Shown: positions 9,379-17,283, numbered from the stretch's first letter. The stretch: DNA of 64,000 nt from Bog-473 sp963756025 (GCA_963756025.1 CAVWMF010000001.1:434001-498000); one strand, 5' to 3'. Program-made: numbers and translations. Notes: a model not told the origin generated them from the sequence alone.

Positions 9379-10572
9379 ATGACCAGTATCTCTTACGACC
9401 CGTACGACGTTGAGATCGACGAGGACCCTTATCCCCTCTGGAAGCGGATGCGGGACGAGGTGCCGCTGTACCGCAACGACGAGCATGGGTTCTGGGCGCT
9501 GAGCCGGTTCGACGACGTCCAGGCGGCGTCGGTCGCGTGGCAGACCTACCTGTCGGGACAGGGCTCGGTGCTCGAGGTGATCAAGAGCGGCGGCCCGCCC
9601 ATGCGCGGGAACATCCTCTGGGAGGATCCTCCGCTGCACGACCTCCACCGCAGTCTGTTGAGCCGGGTCTTCACGCCGAGGCGCATGCTCGAGATCGAGC
9701 CGCAGGTGCGCCGCTTCTGCGCCGAGACGCTCGATCCGCTGGTCGGCCAAGGCCGCTTCGATTTCATCCGCCATCTTGGCGCGGTCATGCCGATGAAGAC
9801 GATCGGCATGATGCTGGGGATCCCCGAGACCGACCAGGCGGCCGTGCGCGATGGCGAAGGCATCGAGGTGCTCCTCGACGAAGACGGCAACCCCACAGCG
9901 GACCCGAACGCCTACCTGTTCAGCGCCTTCGGGCGATTCAACGAGTACATCGAGTGGCGCGAGACGCATCCGTCGGACGATCTCATGACGGACCTCCTGC
10001 GCGCCGAATTCGAGGATGAGACCGGCGCCACCCGTCGGCTCACCCGCGAGGAGATCCTCGGCTACCTCATCCTGATCGCCGGGGCTGGCAACGAGACGAC
10101 AACACGCCTCATCGGGTGGACCGGCAAGGTGCTGGCCGAGCACCCGGACCAGCGGGCGGAGCTGCACGCCGACCGCGGGCTGATCCCCAACGCCATTGAG
10201 GAGCTGCTCCGCTATGAGCCCCCGTCGCCCGTACAGGCCCGCACCGTCAGCGAAGACGTCGAGTGGTATGGCCAGTCCATCCCCGCGGGCGACATCATGC
10301 TGCTCCTCACCGGCTCGGCCGGCCGCGACGAGCGAAGGTTCGGGCCCACCGCAGACGAGTTCGACATCCACCGGGACATCGGCCAACACCTCACCTTCGG
10401 CTACGGGATTCACTTCTGTCTGGGCAGCCACCTCGCACGGCTCGAAGGTCGAGTCGCCCTCGACGAGGTACTGAACCGTTTTCCCCGCTGGGAGATCGAC
10501 TGGGATAACGCCGTCCAGGCCCACACGAGCACCACTCGGGGCTGGCTGTCGCTGCCCGCGGTCGTCGTCTGA
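9379..10572 (+). CDS. Cytochrome P450
   Basis: A 397-residue soluble bacterial P450, a heme monooxygenase that uses external electrons (ferredoxin/reductase, not seen nearby) to hydroxylate a substrate. All signatures are present: the I-helix oxygen motif AGAGNETTT near residue 233, the EXXR of the K helix (ELLRYEPP near 274), and the heme loop FGYGIHFCLG with the axial cysteine near 347. The ATG at 9379 is chosen because P450 similarity starts there (YDPYDVEIDEDPYPLWKRM). An SDR starts two bases after the stop and another SDR follows, so the three probably form an operon that oxidises an alcohol made by the P450. Substrate unknown. Confidence 0.9.
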   Translation: MTSISYDPYDVEIDEDPYPLWKRMRDEVPLYRNDEHGFWALSRFDDVQAASVAWQTYLSGQGSVLEVIKSGGPPMRGNILWEDPPLHDLHRSLLSRVFTPRRMLEIEPQVRRFCAETLDPLVGQGRFDFIRHLGAVMPMKTIGMMLGIPETDQAAVRDGEGIEVLLDEDGNPTADPNAYLFSAFGRFNEYIEWRETHPSDDLMTDLLRAEFEDETGATRRLTREEILGYLILIAGAGNETTTRLIGWTGKVLAEHPDQRAELHADRGLIPNAIEELLRYEPPSPVQARTVSEDVEWYGQSIPAGDIMLLLTGSAGRDERRFGPTADEFDIHRDIGQHLTFGYGIHFCLGSHLARLEGRVALDEVLNRFPRWEIDWDNAVQAHTSTTRGWLSLPAVVV

Positions 10573-10573
10573 C

Positions 10574-11758
10574 GTGCGGCGCGGCACGGCTGGGGTTGGC
10601 ACCGGGACGACCTGGTCCGCCGCCGACATCCCCGACCTGCATGGTCACACCGCGGTCGTGACCGGCGCCAACACCGGTATCGGACTCGAGACGGCCGCGG
10701 CACTCGCGGGTGCTGGTGCCACAGTGGTGCTGGCCTGTCGTAACTTGGAGAAGGCGGCGGCGGCCAAGGCCGCGATCGAGGCGAGGCGGGTGTCCGGTGC
10801 GGTGGAGGTGCTCCAGCTCGACCTCGCAGACCAGCGCCAGATCGCTGCAGCCACCGACGAAGCCCTCGAGCGGTTCGGGCGCGTCGACCGGCTCATCAAC
10901 AATGCCGGCGTCATGGCGATCCCCTTCTCTCGGACAGCTGACGGTTTCGAGACGGTCTTCGGCACAAATCATCTCGGCCACTTCGCGTTCGCCGGCCGGC
11001 TTCTTCCAGCCCTCCTCGCCAGCCCGCGAGCGAGAGTCGTCACGGTGTCGAGCATGTCGGCCCGTATGGGCCGCATCCGATGGGATGACCTGTTCGGTGA
11101 GCGTTCTTACAACAAGGCCCGGGCCTACGCCCAGTCCAAGCTGGCCAACTTGCTGTTCGCCTTCGAGCTTCAGGCGCGCTTCGCGGCGGTCGGTGCTGAT
11201 GCGATCTCCATCGCCGCCCATCCCGGCTTCGCATCCACCGAGATTGGCGCGACGAGGTCTGGCGACCCCGGGCGCGAGCGGGGCACCCGCTCCGGCGTCG
11301 GGACCCGTCTCATCCCCTCCGCGGCCGAAGCGGCCCGACCGTCGTTGCGAGCGGCCACGAGCAGCGACGCCTACGGCGGCCAGTACTACGGCCCCGGTGG
11401 CATCGGCGGCGTCAAGGGCGCCCCTGTGGCTCTACCGCCGCCGCGACGTGCCCTCGACGAACGCACCCGCCGGCTCTTGTGGGAACGCTCGGTCGAGCTC
11501 ACCGGGGTGGATTTTTCGCTCGTCAGCCCCGTGCAGGTCGGGGCTGGGCGGACACGAATAGCTCGGACTCGGAGGCGGACTTGGAAACGGTGTGTGTCAT
11601 TTCGGGCGGTGCCGGCGGGATGGGGCTGGCGACCGCGAAGATCGTCGGGCAAAGCCACGGCGTACTCATTTGCGACGTGCGGCAAGAGCATTTGGACACC
11701 GCGGCTAGGGAGCTTCGGGCCCTCGGTGTCGAGTGCGAGACCCTCAGGTGCGACGTGA
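10574..11758 (+). CDS. Short-chain dehydrogenase (retinol-dehydrogenase-like), with an over-long C-terminus
   Basis: A clear SDR with TGANTGIG near residue 35, NNAGV near 112, the serine in VSSMS, and the catalytic YAQSK near residue 185. Members of this subfamily end soon after the segment LLWERSVELTGV, here about residue 315. The frame instead continues for about 80 arginine-rich residues that overlap the next SDR gene. A shift of one base in the T-run at about 11,513 would give a stop at 11,559-11,561, just before the next start, so a frame error or lost stop is likely. It begins two bases after the P450 stop. Confidence 0.75.
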   Translation: MRRGTAGVGTGTTWSAADIPDLHGHTAVVTGANTGIGLETAAALAGAGATVVLACRNLEKAAAAKAAIEARRVSGAVEVLQLDLADQRQIAAATDEALERFGRVDRLINNAGVMAIPFSRTADGFETVFGTNHLGHFAFAGRLLPALLASPRARVVTVSSMSARMGRIRWDDLFGERSYNKARAYAQSKLANLLFAFELQARFAAVGADAISIAAHPGFASTEIGATRSGDPGRERGTRSGVGTRLIPSAAEAARPSLRAATSSDAYGGQYYGPGGIGGVKGAPVALPPPRRALDERTRRLLWERSVELTGVDFSLVSPVQVGAGRTRIARTRRRTWKRCVSFRAVPAGWGWRPRRSSGKATAYSFATCGKSIWTPRLGSFGPSVSSARPSGAT

Positions 11759-12393
11759 CCGACAGGCGCTCCGGGGAAGAGATGGCGACGCAAGCCCAGC
11801 GGCTCGGTAAAGTCGTCTCAGTGGTCCACACGGCGGGAGTGAGCCCTCAAATGGGCACGCCGGAGCACATCGTGACGGTCAACGCGCTGGGGACGGTCCA
11901 TGTCAACGAGGCATTTGTCCCGCTTGCCCACGAGGGGTTCGTGATCGTAAATGTCGCCTCCGCAGCTGGCCACCTTCCCGCTGCCTTCCCTGTCCCGAGG
12001 CGGAGCTACAAGCTCGCTGTGACCGACCCGGATCGATTCCTAAGCAAGGTGCTCGGCCGAGTCGACCTCGCTCCCAGGACGCTCCGGCCGGGCCTGGCGT
12101 ACGCGGTCAGCAAGAACTTCGTGATCTGGTACTCGAAGTCACTCGCAAAAAGGCTGGGTCAACACGGCGCTCGCATCCTGTCGGTGTCGCCGGGATCGAT
12201 CGATACCGACATGGGCAGGCTCGAGGAGGCCGCCGGCGCGGGTGCACTCGCCAGAAAGTCGGCGCTCGGACGGTTCGGACGGGTCGAGGAGATCGCCGAG
12301 GTGCTGTCCTTCTGCGCGAGCGGAAAGCCTGGCTATCTCACGGGGACGGATGTCCTCGTGGACGGTGGCGGCCGTGTGAACTCCCGCTCTTAG
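11581..12393 (+). CDS. Classical short-chain dehydrogenase/reductase
   Basis: A 270-residue SDR with a variant cofactor motif ISGGAGGMG (residues 7-15), catalytic YAVSKNF near 173, and the classical C-terminal GYLTGTDVLVDGGG. I chose the TTG at 11581 because a strong ribosome site GGAGG (11571-11575) lies five bases upstream and the Rossmann fold starts at once (ETVCVISGG). It is third in the P450-SDR-SDR run. Its TAG stop is part of CTTAG, the probable target duplication of the insertion sequence that follows, so the IS inserted at the very end of this gene. Confidence 0.78.
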   Translation: METVCVISGGAGGMGLATAKIVGQSHGVLICDVRQEHLDTAARELRALGVECETLRCDVTDRRSGEEMATQAQRLGKVVSVVHTAGVSPQMGTPEHIVTVNALGTVHVNEAFVPLAHEGFVIVNVASAAGHLPAAFPVPRRSYKLAVTDPDRFLSKVLGRVDLAPRTLRPGLAYAVSKNFVIWYSKSLAKRLGQHGARILSVSPGSIDTDMGRLEEAAGAGALARKSALGRFGRVEEIAEVLSFCASGKPGYLTGTDVLVDGGGRVNSRS

Positions 12394-13329
12394 AGATTGT
12401 TCGGAAACAATTGGCAGGTGAATGGCTAACTAGCCACCCTTGGGGTCTGGCGATCGCGTAGCGTTTGGTATGGAATCCCATTCGGCTGCAGCGGCGCAGA
12501 CCTGGCGAACGACGCACGGCGACATGAGTGATGAAGAGTGGGCACTTATTGCTGACCTGGTCGCGCCGTATTGGACAGCGGGGTCGATAGGCCGCCCAGT
12601 CAAGGTGGATCGCCGCCGTGTGGTCGACGCCATCTTCTACGTGACGGCGACCGGTTGTCAGTGGCGTGCACTGCCCGCGAGCTATCCGAACTGGAACACC
12701 GTGCATCGCTACCATCTCGAGTGGTCCAGAGACGGCACGTGGGAACGCATCGCCGAGCGACTGGCCACGGCAGTGCGCCAAAAGGAGGGCCGCCAGGGTG
12801 ATCCTTCGGCGGGCATTGTCGATGCTCGCTCGGTACGTGCCTCGTCCACGGTGAGCAAGAGAACCAAAGGATTTGACGCCGGAAAGAAGGTAAACGGCCG
12901 CAAGACCTTCGGGATCGTCGACACCCTCGGGCTCCTGATCGCGGTCGTCGTCGTGGCGGCAAGCATCTCGGACAACGTCGGTGGGATCACTGTCGCCGAT
13001 CGTGCTCGCGGCCGTTCCGCTCGCTTCGCCAAGCTGTGGTGCGACTCGGGCTTCAAACGCACCTTCATCGAGCACTGCCGCAACCATCACGTCGGAGTAG
13101 AAGTCGTGAACCGTATCCACCCAGGCCAATTCAAGGCACTCCCCAAACGCTGGATCGTCGAACGCAGCTGGGCCTGGCTCATGAACAGTCGGCGCCTCCA
13201 GGTCGACTACGAGCGCGATCCCATCGTCACCGAAGGCTTTATATGGGCCGCCCATAGTCGCTACCTCCTGCGCCGACTCACCCAATCGCCGATCGTGTGA
13301 TCGCGCTGGGGAAACAATCGCGACAGTCA
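12394..13329 (+). mobile_element. IS5-family insertion sequence
   Basis: About 936 bp carrying one DDE transposase. CTTAG occurs at 12389-12393 and again at 13330-13334 and is a candidate target duplication. The ends just inside begin AGATTGTTCGG on the left and, read from the right, TGACTGTCGCG, a poor inverted repeat (roughly GA-TGT shared). The exact ends are therefore tentative. Size and transposase type fit the IS427-like subgroup. Confidence 0.6.
12470..13300 (+). CDS. IS5-family DDE transposase
   Basis: A transposase of about 276 residues (from the ATG at 12470) that cuts and joins the IS ends. The N-terminal domain is the standard IS5/IS4-like DUF4096 region (MSDEEWALIADLV, then VDAIFYVTATGCQWRALP, then WNTVHRYHLEWSRDG). 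The catalytic acidic residues are visible: the first D in GIVDARSVRASS, the second in LWCDSGF, and the E in RWIVERSWAWL before the Y of VDYE. The frame is unbroken and full length, so the copy may be active. A GTG at 12440 could add ten residues. Confidence 0.88.
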   Translation: MESHSAAAAQTWRTTHGDMSDEEWALIADLVAPYWTAGSIGRPVKVDRRRVVDAIFYVTATGCQWRALPASYPNWNTVHRYHLEWSRDGTWERIAERLATAVRQKEGRQGDPSAGIVDARSVRASSTVSKRTKGFDAGKKVNGRKTFGIVDTLGLLIAVVVVAASISDNVGGITVADRARGRSARFAKLWCDSGFKRTFIEHCRNHHVGVEVVNRIHPGQFKALPKRWIVERSWAWLMNSRRLQVDYERDPIVTEGFIWAAHSRYLLRRLTQSPIV

Positions 13330-13666
13330 CTTAGGCTTTGTCCGGCGTCTGGCAAACGCCGGCTGCTGCATCTGAGCCGTCGAGTTGCGTGCGAAGGAGC
13401 TCCTACTCGTCCTCATCTGTCGTCGTTCCGGTGCCGTCGTCCCTCCCCACATGCCGATGCAAATCCTCATCGGCCAGGGCGAAATCGAGACACTCGGCGC
13501 GCACCGTGCAACCGCCGCAGAGCTCTCTCGCCCGGGTGAAGTTGCCGCCGACGCTGGGGACGAACGCTTCGACGCCCTCACCACGACACGACCCGTACCG
13601 CTGCCACGCTGGCCGCCGAATCAGCTCCTCGAGGAACGTGAGCGGTTCGCCGGTGCCGGGCGTCAT
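13327..13666 (-). pseudogene. WhiB-family iron-sulfur regulator, frameshifted and abutted by the IS
   Basis: WhiB proteins are small actinobacterial regulators that hold a 4Fe-4S cluster on four cysteines. Here GSCRGEGVEAFVP and ARELCGGCTVRAECLDFAL supply all four. The reading then leaves the family frame. One extra base near 13,454-13,457 separates it from the expected turn and basic tail, which sit in another frame as GMWGGTTAPERRQMR and run on to a stop at 13327 inside the IS terminus. So the gene is frameshifted and its last codons were replaced by the IS insertion. The start may be the ATG at 13666 or a GTG at 13702. Neither has a strong ribosome site. Confidence 0.7.
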
Positions 13667-13780
13667 CAGCCACGTCAGGACTGCTGACGCCGGATCGGAC
13701 ACGGTGAAAGTGCACGGCGTAGACCTCCGATTTGACGGGCTCCTGAGCGGGCGATTCTTTCCTGAGCATCGGAACCTGGG

Positions 13781-13981
13781 GTGGGCTATACCTGGCAAAT
13801 GAGCCTCGCCCATATCGCCGTCATCGTCACTCCGAGTCTTCATGCCAAACAGCTTTTGGCGCTCATCGCCGTGATCGTGTTCGGCGTAGCGGCCCTCGTT
13901 GCATTGGCGACACGGACCTACTACGCCGTGCTGATCGCTGCCGGGCTGGCCGTGCTGGCTGCCGCCATCCTCTGGAGCTGA
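13781..13981 (+). CDS. Small two-helix membrane protein
   Basis: 66 residues with two hydrophobic segments (about residues 24-42 and 47-64, for example LLALIAVIVFGVAALVAL) and nothing else. An in-frame ATG at 13799 is a possible alternative start. It lies divergent from whiB with about 115 bases between the starts. Function unknown. Confidence 0.5.
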   Translation: MGYTWQMSLAHIAVIVTPSLHAKQLLALIAVIVFGVAALVALATRTYYAVLIAAGLAVLAAAILWS

Positions 13982-14067
13982 CGGGGGCATGGGCGCAAGG
14001 GGTTGAATCTCGGAGATCGTGGGTATGTTTGTGATGCCGCCGACTCGCGAGGTCGAGGCAGCGGATC

Positions 14068-14112
14068 AAGCCCCCCCGAACGTGAGGCGTCCGCCTCTCA
14101 GCTCGGGGGCTT
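14068..14112 (+). terminator. Compound hairpin, terminator-like
   Basis: AAGCCCCC at 14068-14075 pairs with GGGGGCTT at 14105-14112, and inside it GAGGCG pairs with CGCCTC. The run after it (GTTCGCGTTTT) is only partly T-rich. It would end transcripts from the small membrane protein gene at 13.8-14.0 kb. Confidence 0.5.
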
Positions 14113-14288
14113 GTTCGCGTTTTAGCCCCTGACGCGAAACGAGCGCCCGAAGGCACCCGAATCGTCTCGCCGGCTACGCCGAACCTGTAACCCAATCTCC
14201 GGTGGATCTTCAGCTGGCTTTTATGACTCACCCGTATGTTTGACCTCGTTGCCCCCCACCCCCCTGGGACGGCGACGAAGGGCCGACG

Positions 14289-14325
14289 GACTCCCCCGGA
14301 CTGACAGCTAACGGCCCGGGGAGTC
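14289..14325. repeat. Inverted repeat (hairpin)
   Basis: GACTCCCCCGG at 14289-14299 pairs with CCCGGGGAGTC at 14315-14325 with one mismatch around a 15-base loop. No T-run follows. Role unknown. Confidence 0.5.
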
Positions 14326-14410
14326 ACGTCCGCCCGGGCGCCCTGACGCGACGAAGCGCCCCGAAGGGCGCCACGTGTACCCCTCCGCCCGGGGTTCTTT
14401 TGTTCATTTG

Positions 14411-14457
14411 GCACGAAGTGTTCCGTCTGCACGAAATGTTCAAATGCACAACGTGTT
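14411..14457 (+). repeat. Three phased 12-bp direct repeats
   Basis: GCACGAAGTGTT (14411-14422), GCACGAAATGTT (14429-14440) and GCACAACGTGTT (14446-14457) recur with spacing of 18 and 17 bases. They lie in an AT-richer patch, followed by an inverted repeat. The layout resembles iterons or a multi-site operator. No partner gene is identified. Confidence 0.55.
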
Positions 14458-14466
14458 GATTCGTTC

Positions 14467-14514
14467 CCCAAAATGGGAAAATGTACCAAACGTGGGTAAT
14501 TTCCCACTTTTGGG
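14467..14514. repeat. Near-perfect inverted repeat
   Basis: CCCAAAATGGGAAA at 14467-14480 is the reverse complement of TTTCCCACTTTTGGG at 14500-14514 apart from one inserted base. It directly follows the three direct repeats and could be a protein-binding dyad or a cruciform. Confidence 0.5.
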
Positions 14515-14884
14515 TCACTCCGACCGCAAAGCTGTCACCGCGTCAAACCTTGCTTCAGCGTTAGGTTTGCATTTGCAAGTGGCAGAAAACCTCGCTATTT
14601 GGTGAATCAGGGGCATGCAGGGATGGCGAGATTGCGGGAGCGAACGCGAAACGGCCCCCCCGTCGAAAGTCAGGGAGGCCGCCCGCCGAGCGGTGTCCCC
14701 CTCCGCCCGATGGAATGTTGCACCAGCAACTCCCGATTGCCAACAGGGTCCAAGGTCCCAAAAGGGCTAGGCAAAGCGACGGGCGCACGATCCTGGAGAA
14801 TGGGTGACCGCCGAGCATCGCAACCCGACTGCAACCGAAACGACCACCTCGGGGGAATACGTTCTGAAGTGGTCGTCCATCCCT

Positions 14885-15244
14885 TTACGTGCCAGGACGA
14901 CCGGCCTCCGGGCTATCCGAGTAGTTCGGAGGCACTGGGATTGGGCGAAAAGCCGCCCCGTCGGATGATCGTGGAGAATGGCGGATGAGCGGTCGGCACC
15001 TCCCTAAATGGGAATGGCTTTCATTGGCTCTGGTCGCCGTATGGTTGGTGGTATCACCCTGGCGATCATCTTCCATTGGGATCTGGCGGGGGGCGGCTAG
15101 ACCGCCTGCCACCTTCGGCGCGTGCTCCTTGCACGCCTCGACGTACCAGCTCTTCCTCTTGCGGTCCTTCCAGATCCCCTTCCATACGGCGTCTCGCGAC
15201 AGTTCCCCGCCTGCAGCTGGGGCGTGTAAATCAGCCTGAGGCAC
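14885..15244 (-). CDS. Doubtful small protein
   Basis: The first half of this 119-residue frame has a protein-like stretch (DAVWKGIWKDRKRKSWYVEA followed by CKEHAPKV), which looks like a short conserved domain with a C-x2-H pair. The second half is low-quality composition. It may be the remnant of a small actinobacterial gene. A minus-strand hairpin near 14,670 (CGGCCTCCC to GGGGGGGCCG followed by TTT) could end its transcript. I do not recognise a family. Confidence 0.28.
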   Translation of the reverse strand: MPQADLHAPAAGGELSRDAVWKGIWKDRKRKSWYVEACKEHAPKVAGGLAAPRQIPMEDDRQGDTTNHTATRANESHSHLGRCRPLIRHSPRSSDGAAFRPIPVPPNYSDSPEAGRPGT

Positions 15245-15373
15245 CGACCGGGCATGGCCGTGAACGAGTACGGGACCACGTCGCCTGGCTCGGGCATCCG
15301 GTCCATACGCGCAAGATGCGGCCAGGTGTACGGTCCAGCATTGTCCCGCCGACGGCGATCCTTGGAGGGCACC

Positions 15374-15691
15374 ATGGCTGACAGCTCAGATGCCCAGTAC
15401 GGGAACATGGAGCTGGCGCTTTGGCTGATCACAGCCTTCCGAGCCGATCCAGCGTCGAGCGTCGAGGACGACTGGTTTGGAACTGAATTTCTCCGATTGG
15501 TTTCTGCCGACGATGTGACCATGGTCGTGGGAAGCCTCATCAACGGACTCTTGCACACGTCTTCGGAGCTCATCGACGCTCTCGCAGAGGAATCGGGCCT
15601 TCGCGACGAAGAGGTAATCGCCCGCCTCCGGCGTCACATCGCCAACCTCAAAGATGGCAGTGGAGACCCGCCTGATGGCACGCGCCAGTAA
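15374..15691 (+). CDS. Hypothetical protein, 105 residues
   Basis: The start ATG has an excellent ribosome site (GGAGG, seven bases upstream), and an upstream extension of the frame is poor protein. The product is acidic, helical and soluble (ELALWLITAFRADPASSVED, then VVGSLINGLLHTSSELIDAL, then EEVIARLRRHIANL), with no membrane segment or metal motif. Composition and ribosome site argue for a real gene. Family unknown. Confidence 0.6.
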   Translation: MADSSDAQYGNMELALWLITAFRADPASSVEDDWFGTEFLRLVSADDVTMVVGSLINGLLHTSSELIDALAEESGLRDEEVIARLRRHIANLKDGSGDPPDGTRQ

Positions 15692-15921
15692 GGGGTTTAA
15701 ACCGGTGACCGGAGGCGTGGGCGCCACTTCTCGACGACCCCACCGATCGGAGTAGCCACTTCCAATCGCTCCGGCAATTGTGCCATACCCGAGGACATTG
15801 GAAATAATCCACGCAGCGGTGCGTAACAGCTGTGGCTTTCGAGTCGGCCCGAAGAAAGGAAACGTGGTTCACGTCGAGCCACTTGGGTAGATGTGTGCGA
15901 CGAAGGCAATCGGAGGCGACG

Positions 15922-16410
15922 ATGAAAAAACTTTTGTTACTCGTGGGGGTTGCCATTGGATTTGTCCTCGGATCGAGGGCAGGTCGTACCCCCTATGAGC
16001 GACTAGAGGCTCAGCTGCGGCAACTCGCAGGCCGTCCGGAGGTCCGGGGAGCGGTCGACGCGGCATTTGACAAAGCAACTGACCTCACCGACGCTGCGGC
16101 CAGGGAAGTCACCGAGAAGGTCAGCCATGTGACGGCATCCACAAAGAACGCATCCACTTCGACCATGCCGGCAGTCCCGCCGCAGCCGACACAAGATCCC
16201 CAGGACAAGGCGTCTGGCACGGCGGCAAGCCGAGATCAAGCCGTCGTCGATGAGCTCGAGAAGCAGGGCGTCACAGCGGAGGACCTTTCAGACACGCCGA
16301 TCCGCCATCCACGGGCCGCCGGTAAGGCCGAACCGACGGCATCAGGCGAGAGCGCGAAGCAAAAGGGTGAGAATGAGGCGCAACACATTAGGGACGAGGG
16401 CCCTGCGTGA
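15922..16410 (+). CDS. YtxH-like membrane-anchored protein
   Basis: 162 residues with an N-terminal membrane helix ending in a glycine-rich motif (LLLLVGVAIGFVLGSRAG), then a helical stretch typical of YtxH/general-stress-like proteins (YERLEAQLRQLAGRPEVRGA, then AFDKATDLTDAAAREVTEKV), then a disordered Ser/Thr/Pro/Glu-rich tail. The ATG at 15922 is chosen for its ribosome site CGGAGG. Its TGA overlaps the GTG of a lipoprotein gene (GTGA), so the two are probably coupled. YtxH proteins are envelope-stress-linked in other bacteria, but the molecular role is unknown. Confidence 0.7.
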   Translation: MKKLLLLVGVAIGFVLGSRAGRTPYERLEAQLRQLAGRPEVRGAVDAAFDKATDLTDAAAREVTEKVSHVTASTKNASTSTMPAVPPQPTQDPQDKASGTAASRDQAVVDELEKQGVTAEDLSDTPIRHPRAAGKAEPTASGESAKQKGENEAQHIRDEGPA

Positions 16411-16580
16411 GAGCCCGAACAATCTCGTTGAAGCGGAAAATCTATCTCGTTGTCGGCGCCGGTGGGCTCACCCTCAGCCTCGCTGCCTGCAGCAACGGGG
16501 GCAACCCGACTCCGACCCACCAGCCGAACAATCACACCCCCACTGGCACAGTCCCGAAACCACCCGGATCGGGGAACTAA
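16407..16580 (+). CDS. Small lipoprotein, 57 residues
   Basis: GTG start overlapping the upstream stop. The N-terminus is basic (RARTISLKRK), followed by a hydrophobic stretch and a clear lipobox LSLAAC at about residues 26-31, with cleavage before the Cys. The mature part is only about 27 residues and is Pro/Thr/Asn-rich (NPTPTHQPNNHTPTG, then KPPGSGN). It is expected to be lipid-anchored on the outer face of the cytoplasmic membrane. It sits in a row with the YtxH-like gene and an acidic microprotein gene, all closely spaced. Function unknown. It is easily missed because of its length. Confidence 0.65.
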   Translation: MRARTISLKRKIYLVVGAGGLTLSLAACSNGGNPTPTHQPNNHTPTGTVPKPPGSGN

Positions 16581-16583
16581 GGC

Positions 16584-16721
16584 GTGCTTACTCTGGAAGC
16601 CACCAATGGGCCCGACGAGGAACCGGAGCCTGGCGATGGTGCTGACCCAGTAGAACCTCCCGTCGAACATGAAGGAGAACCAATCGGCACGAGGGACCCA
16701 GCCCAAAAACGATACGACTGA
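16584..16721 (+). CDS. Acidic proline-rich microprotein, 45 residues
   Basis: GTG start four bases after the lipoprotein stop, with AAGG just upstream. The product is highly acidic and proline-rich (PDEEPEPGDGADPVEPPVEH) and ends in QKRYD. Its composition and position as third gene in a compact row support it, but it is short and could be chance. No family is known to me. Confidence 0.42.
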   Translation: MLTLEATNGPDEEPEPGDGADPVEPPVEHEGEPIGTRDPAQKRYD

Positions 16722-16834
16722 GAGGTGCCTAGGTCGGGCATGCAGTCCATCCGTCGACGGTAGCAATGGGCTGTCCAGGGTAAGCTACGGCTGGCTCTGA
16801 ACAAAGGGTCCGCCTAGTGAATCGAGGCTGGACT

Positions 16835-16993
16835 ATGGCCGAGCCGACCAGCGTCAAAGACGACCTCAACGGCGCACTCCGCACTCTCGTTAACGACCTC
16901 AGGGCCAATCGGCCAGCTGCGCCCGAGACAGTCGAGACGTGGTGCTTCGAGCGCACCGAGAACATACAGTTCGCAGCATCAGCCCACGGATGA
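16835..16993 (+). CDS. Possible small protein, 52 residues
   Basis: ATG at 16835 (or the in-frame GTG at 16817) leads a frame with protein-like composition (SVKDDLNGALRTLVNDLRAN, then PETVETWCFERTENIQFAAS) to a TGA at 16993. The amphipathic start is plausible for a small helical protein. There is no strong ribosome site, so confidence is low. Confidence 0.38.
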   Translation: MAEPTSVKDDLNGALRTLVNDLRANRPAAPETVETWCFERTENIQFAASAHG

Positions 16994-17065
16994 GATGGCG
17001 ACCCTCGAGGCGTAACGCACCCGTTTGCCAAGTTCACACGCAGCCAAACCCATGCCGACCAAGAG

Positions 17066-17272
17066 ATGGGACCTCGCATTACCGCTCACGGGTTGCGCCA
17101 CAGCTTCGCGACCGCCGCACTGAAGGCGCGCGTGCCGGTCGAAGTGGTTGCGGCTCGACTCGGCAATACGGCACGGATGGTGCAAGAGGTCTACGCGCAC
17201 GTCATCCCGGCCGACGATGCCGGCGCAGCGCAACTCGTCGGCGACCTCTACCGCAGCGCCCAAAACTCCTGA
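17066..17272 (+). pseudogene. C-terminal stub of a tyrosine recombinase (phage-type integrase)
   Basis: 68 residues match the end of the integrase catalytic domain: the HxxR box (AHGLRHSFATAAL), the helix VPVEVVAARLGNTARM where the usual GH is GN, and the nucleophile tyrosine in EVYAHV. The arm-binding and core domains and the first catalytic arginine are missing. It ends about 80 bases from the tRNA-Pro gene, as integrases do, so it is the remnant of an older element that used the same tRNA. It is distinct from the integrase at 40-41.3 kb. Confidence 0.75.
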
Positions 17273-17283
17273 GCAGAATTTCT

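Larger units (their letters stand above)
13982..15373. other. Long gene-poor region with hairpins and repeats
   Basis: About 1.4 kb with no strong gene. It holds a compound hairpin at 14068-14112, another at 14289-14325, short hairpins with a CGAA loop near 14,145 and 14,358, three 12-bp direct repeats at 14411-14457, an inverted repeat at 14467-14514 and an 8-bp stem at 14871-14878/14895-14902. One weak minus-strand gene candidate lies at 14885-15244. Composition between about 14,395 and 14,600 is visibly more AT-rich than its surroundings. Confidence 0.5.

Noticed and set aside
8992..10629. A 545-codon open frame antisense to the P450 gene
   Set aside because: It mirrors the GC-rich P450 codons, has no motif and crosses a clear P450 with all signatures; it is a shadow frame.
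14599..14988. A 129-codon plus-strand frame
   Set aside because: Low-quality composition with no ribosome site. It overlaps hairpins and reads like noncoding GC-rich DNA.
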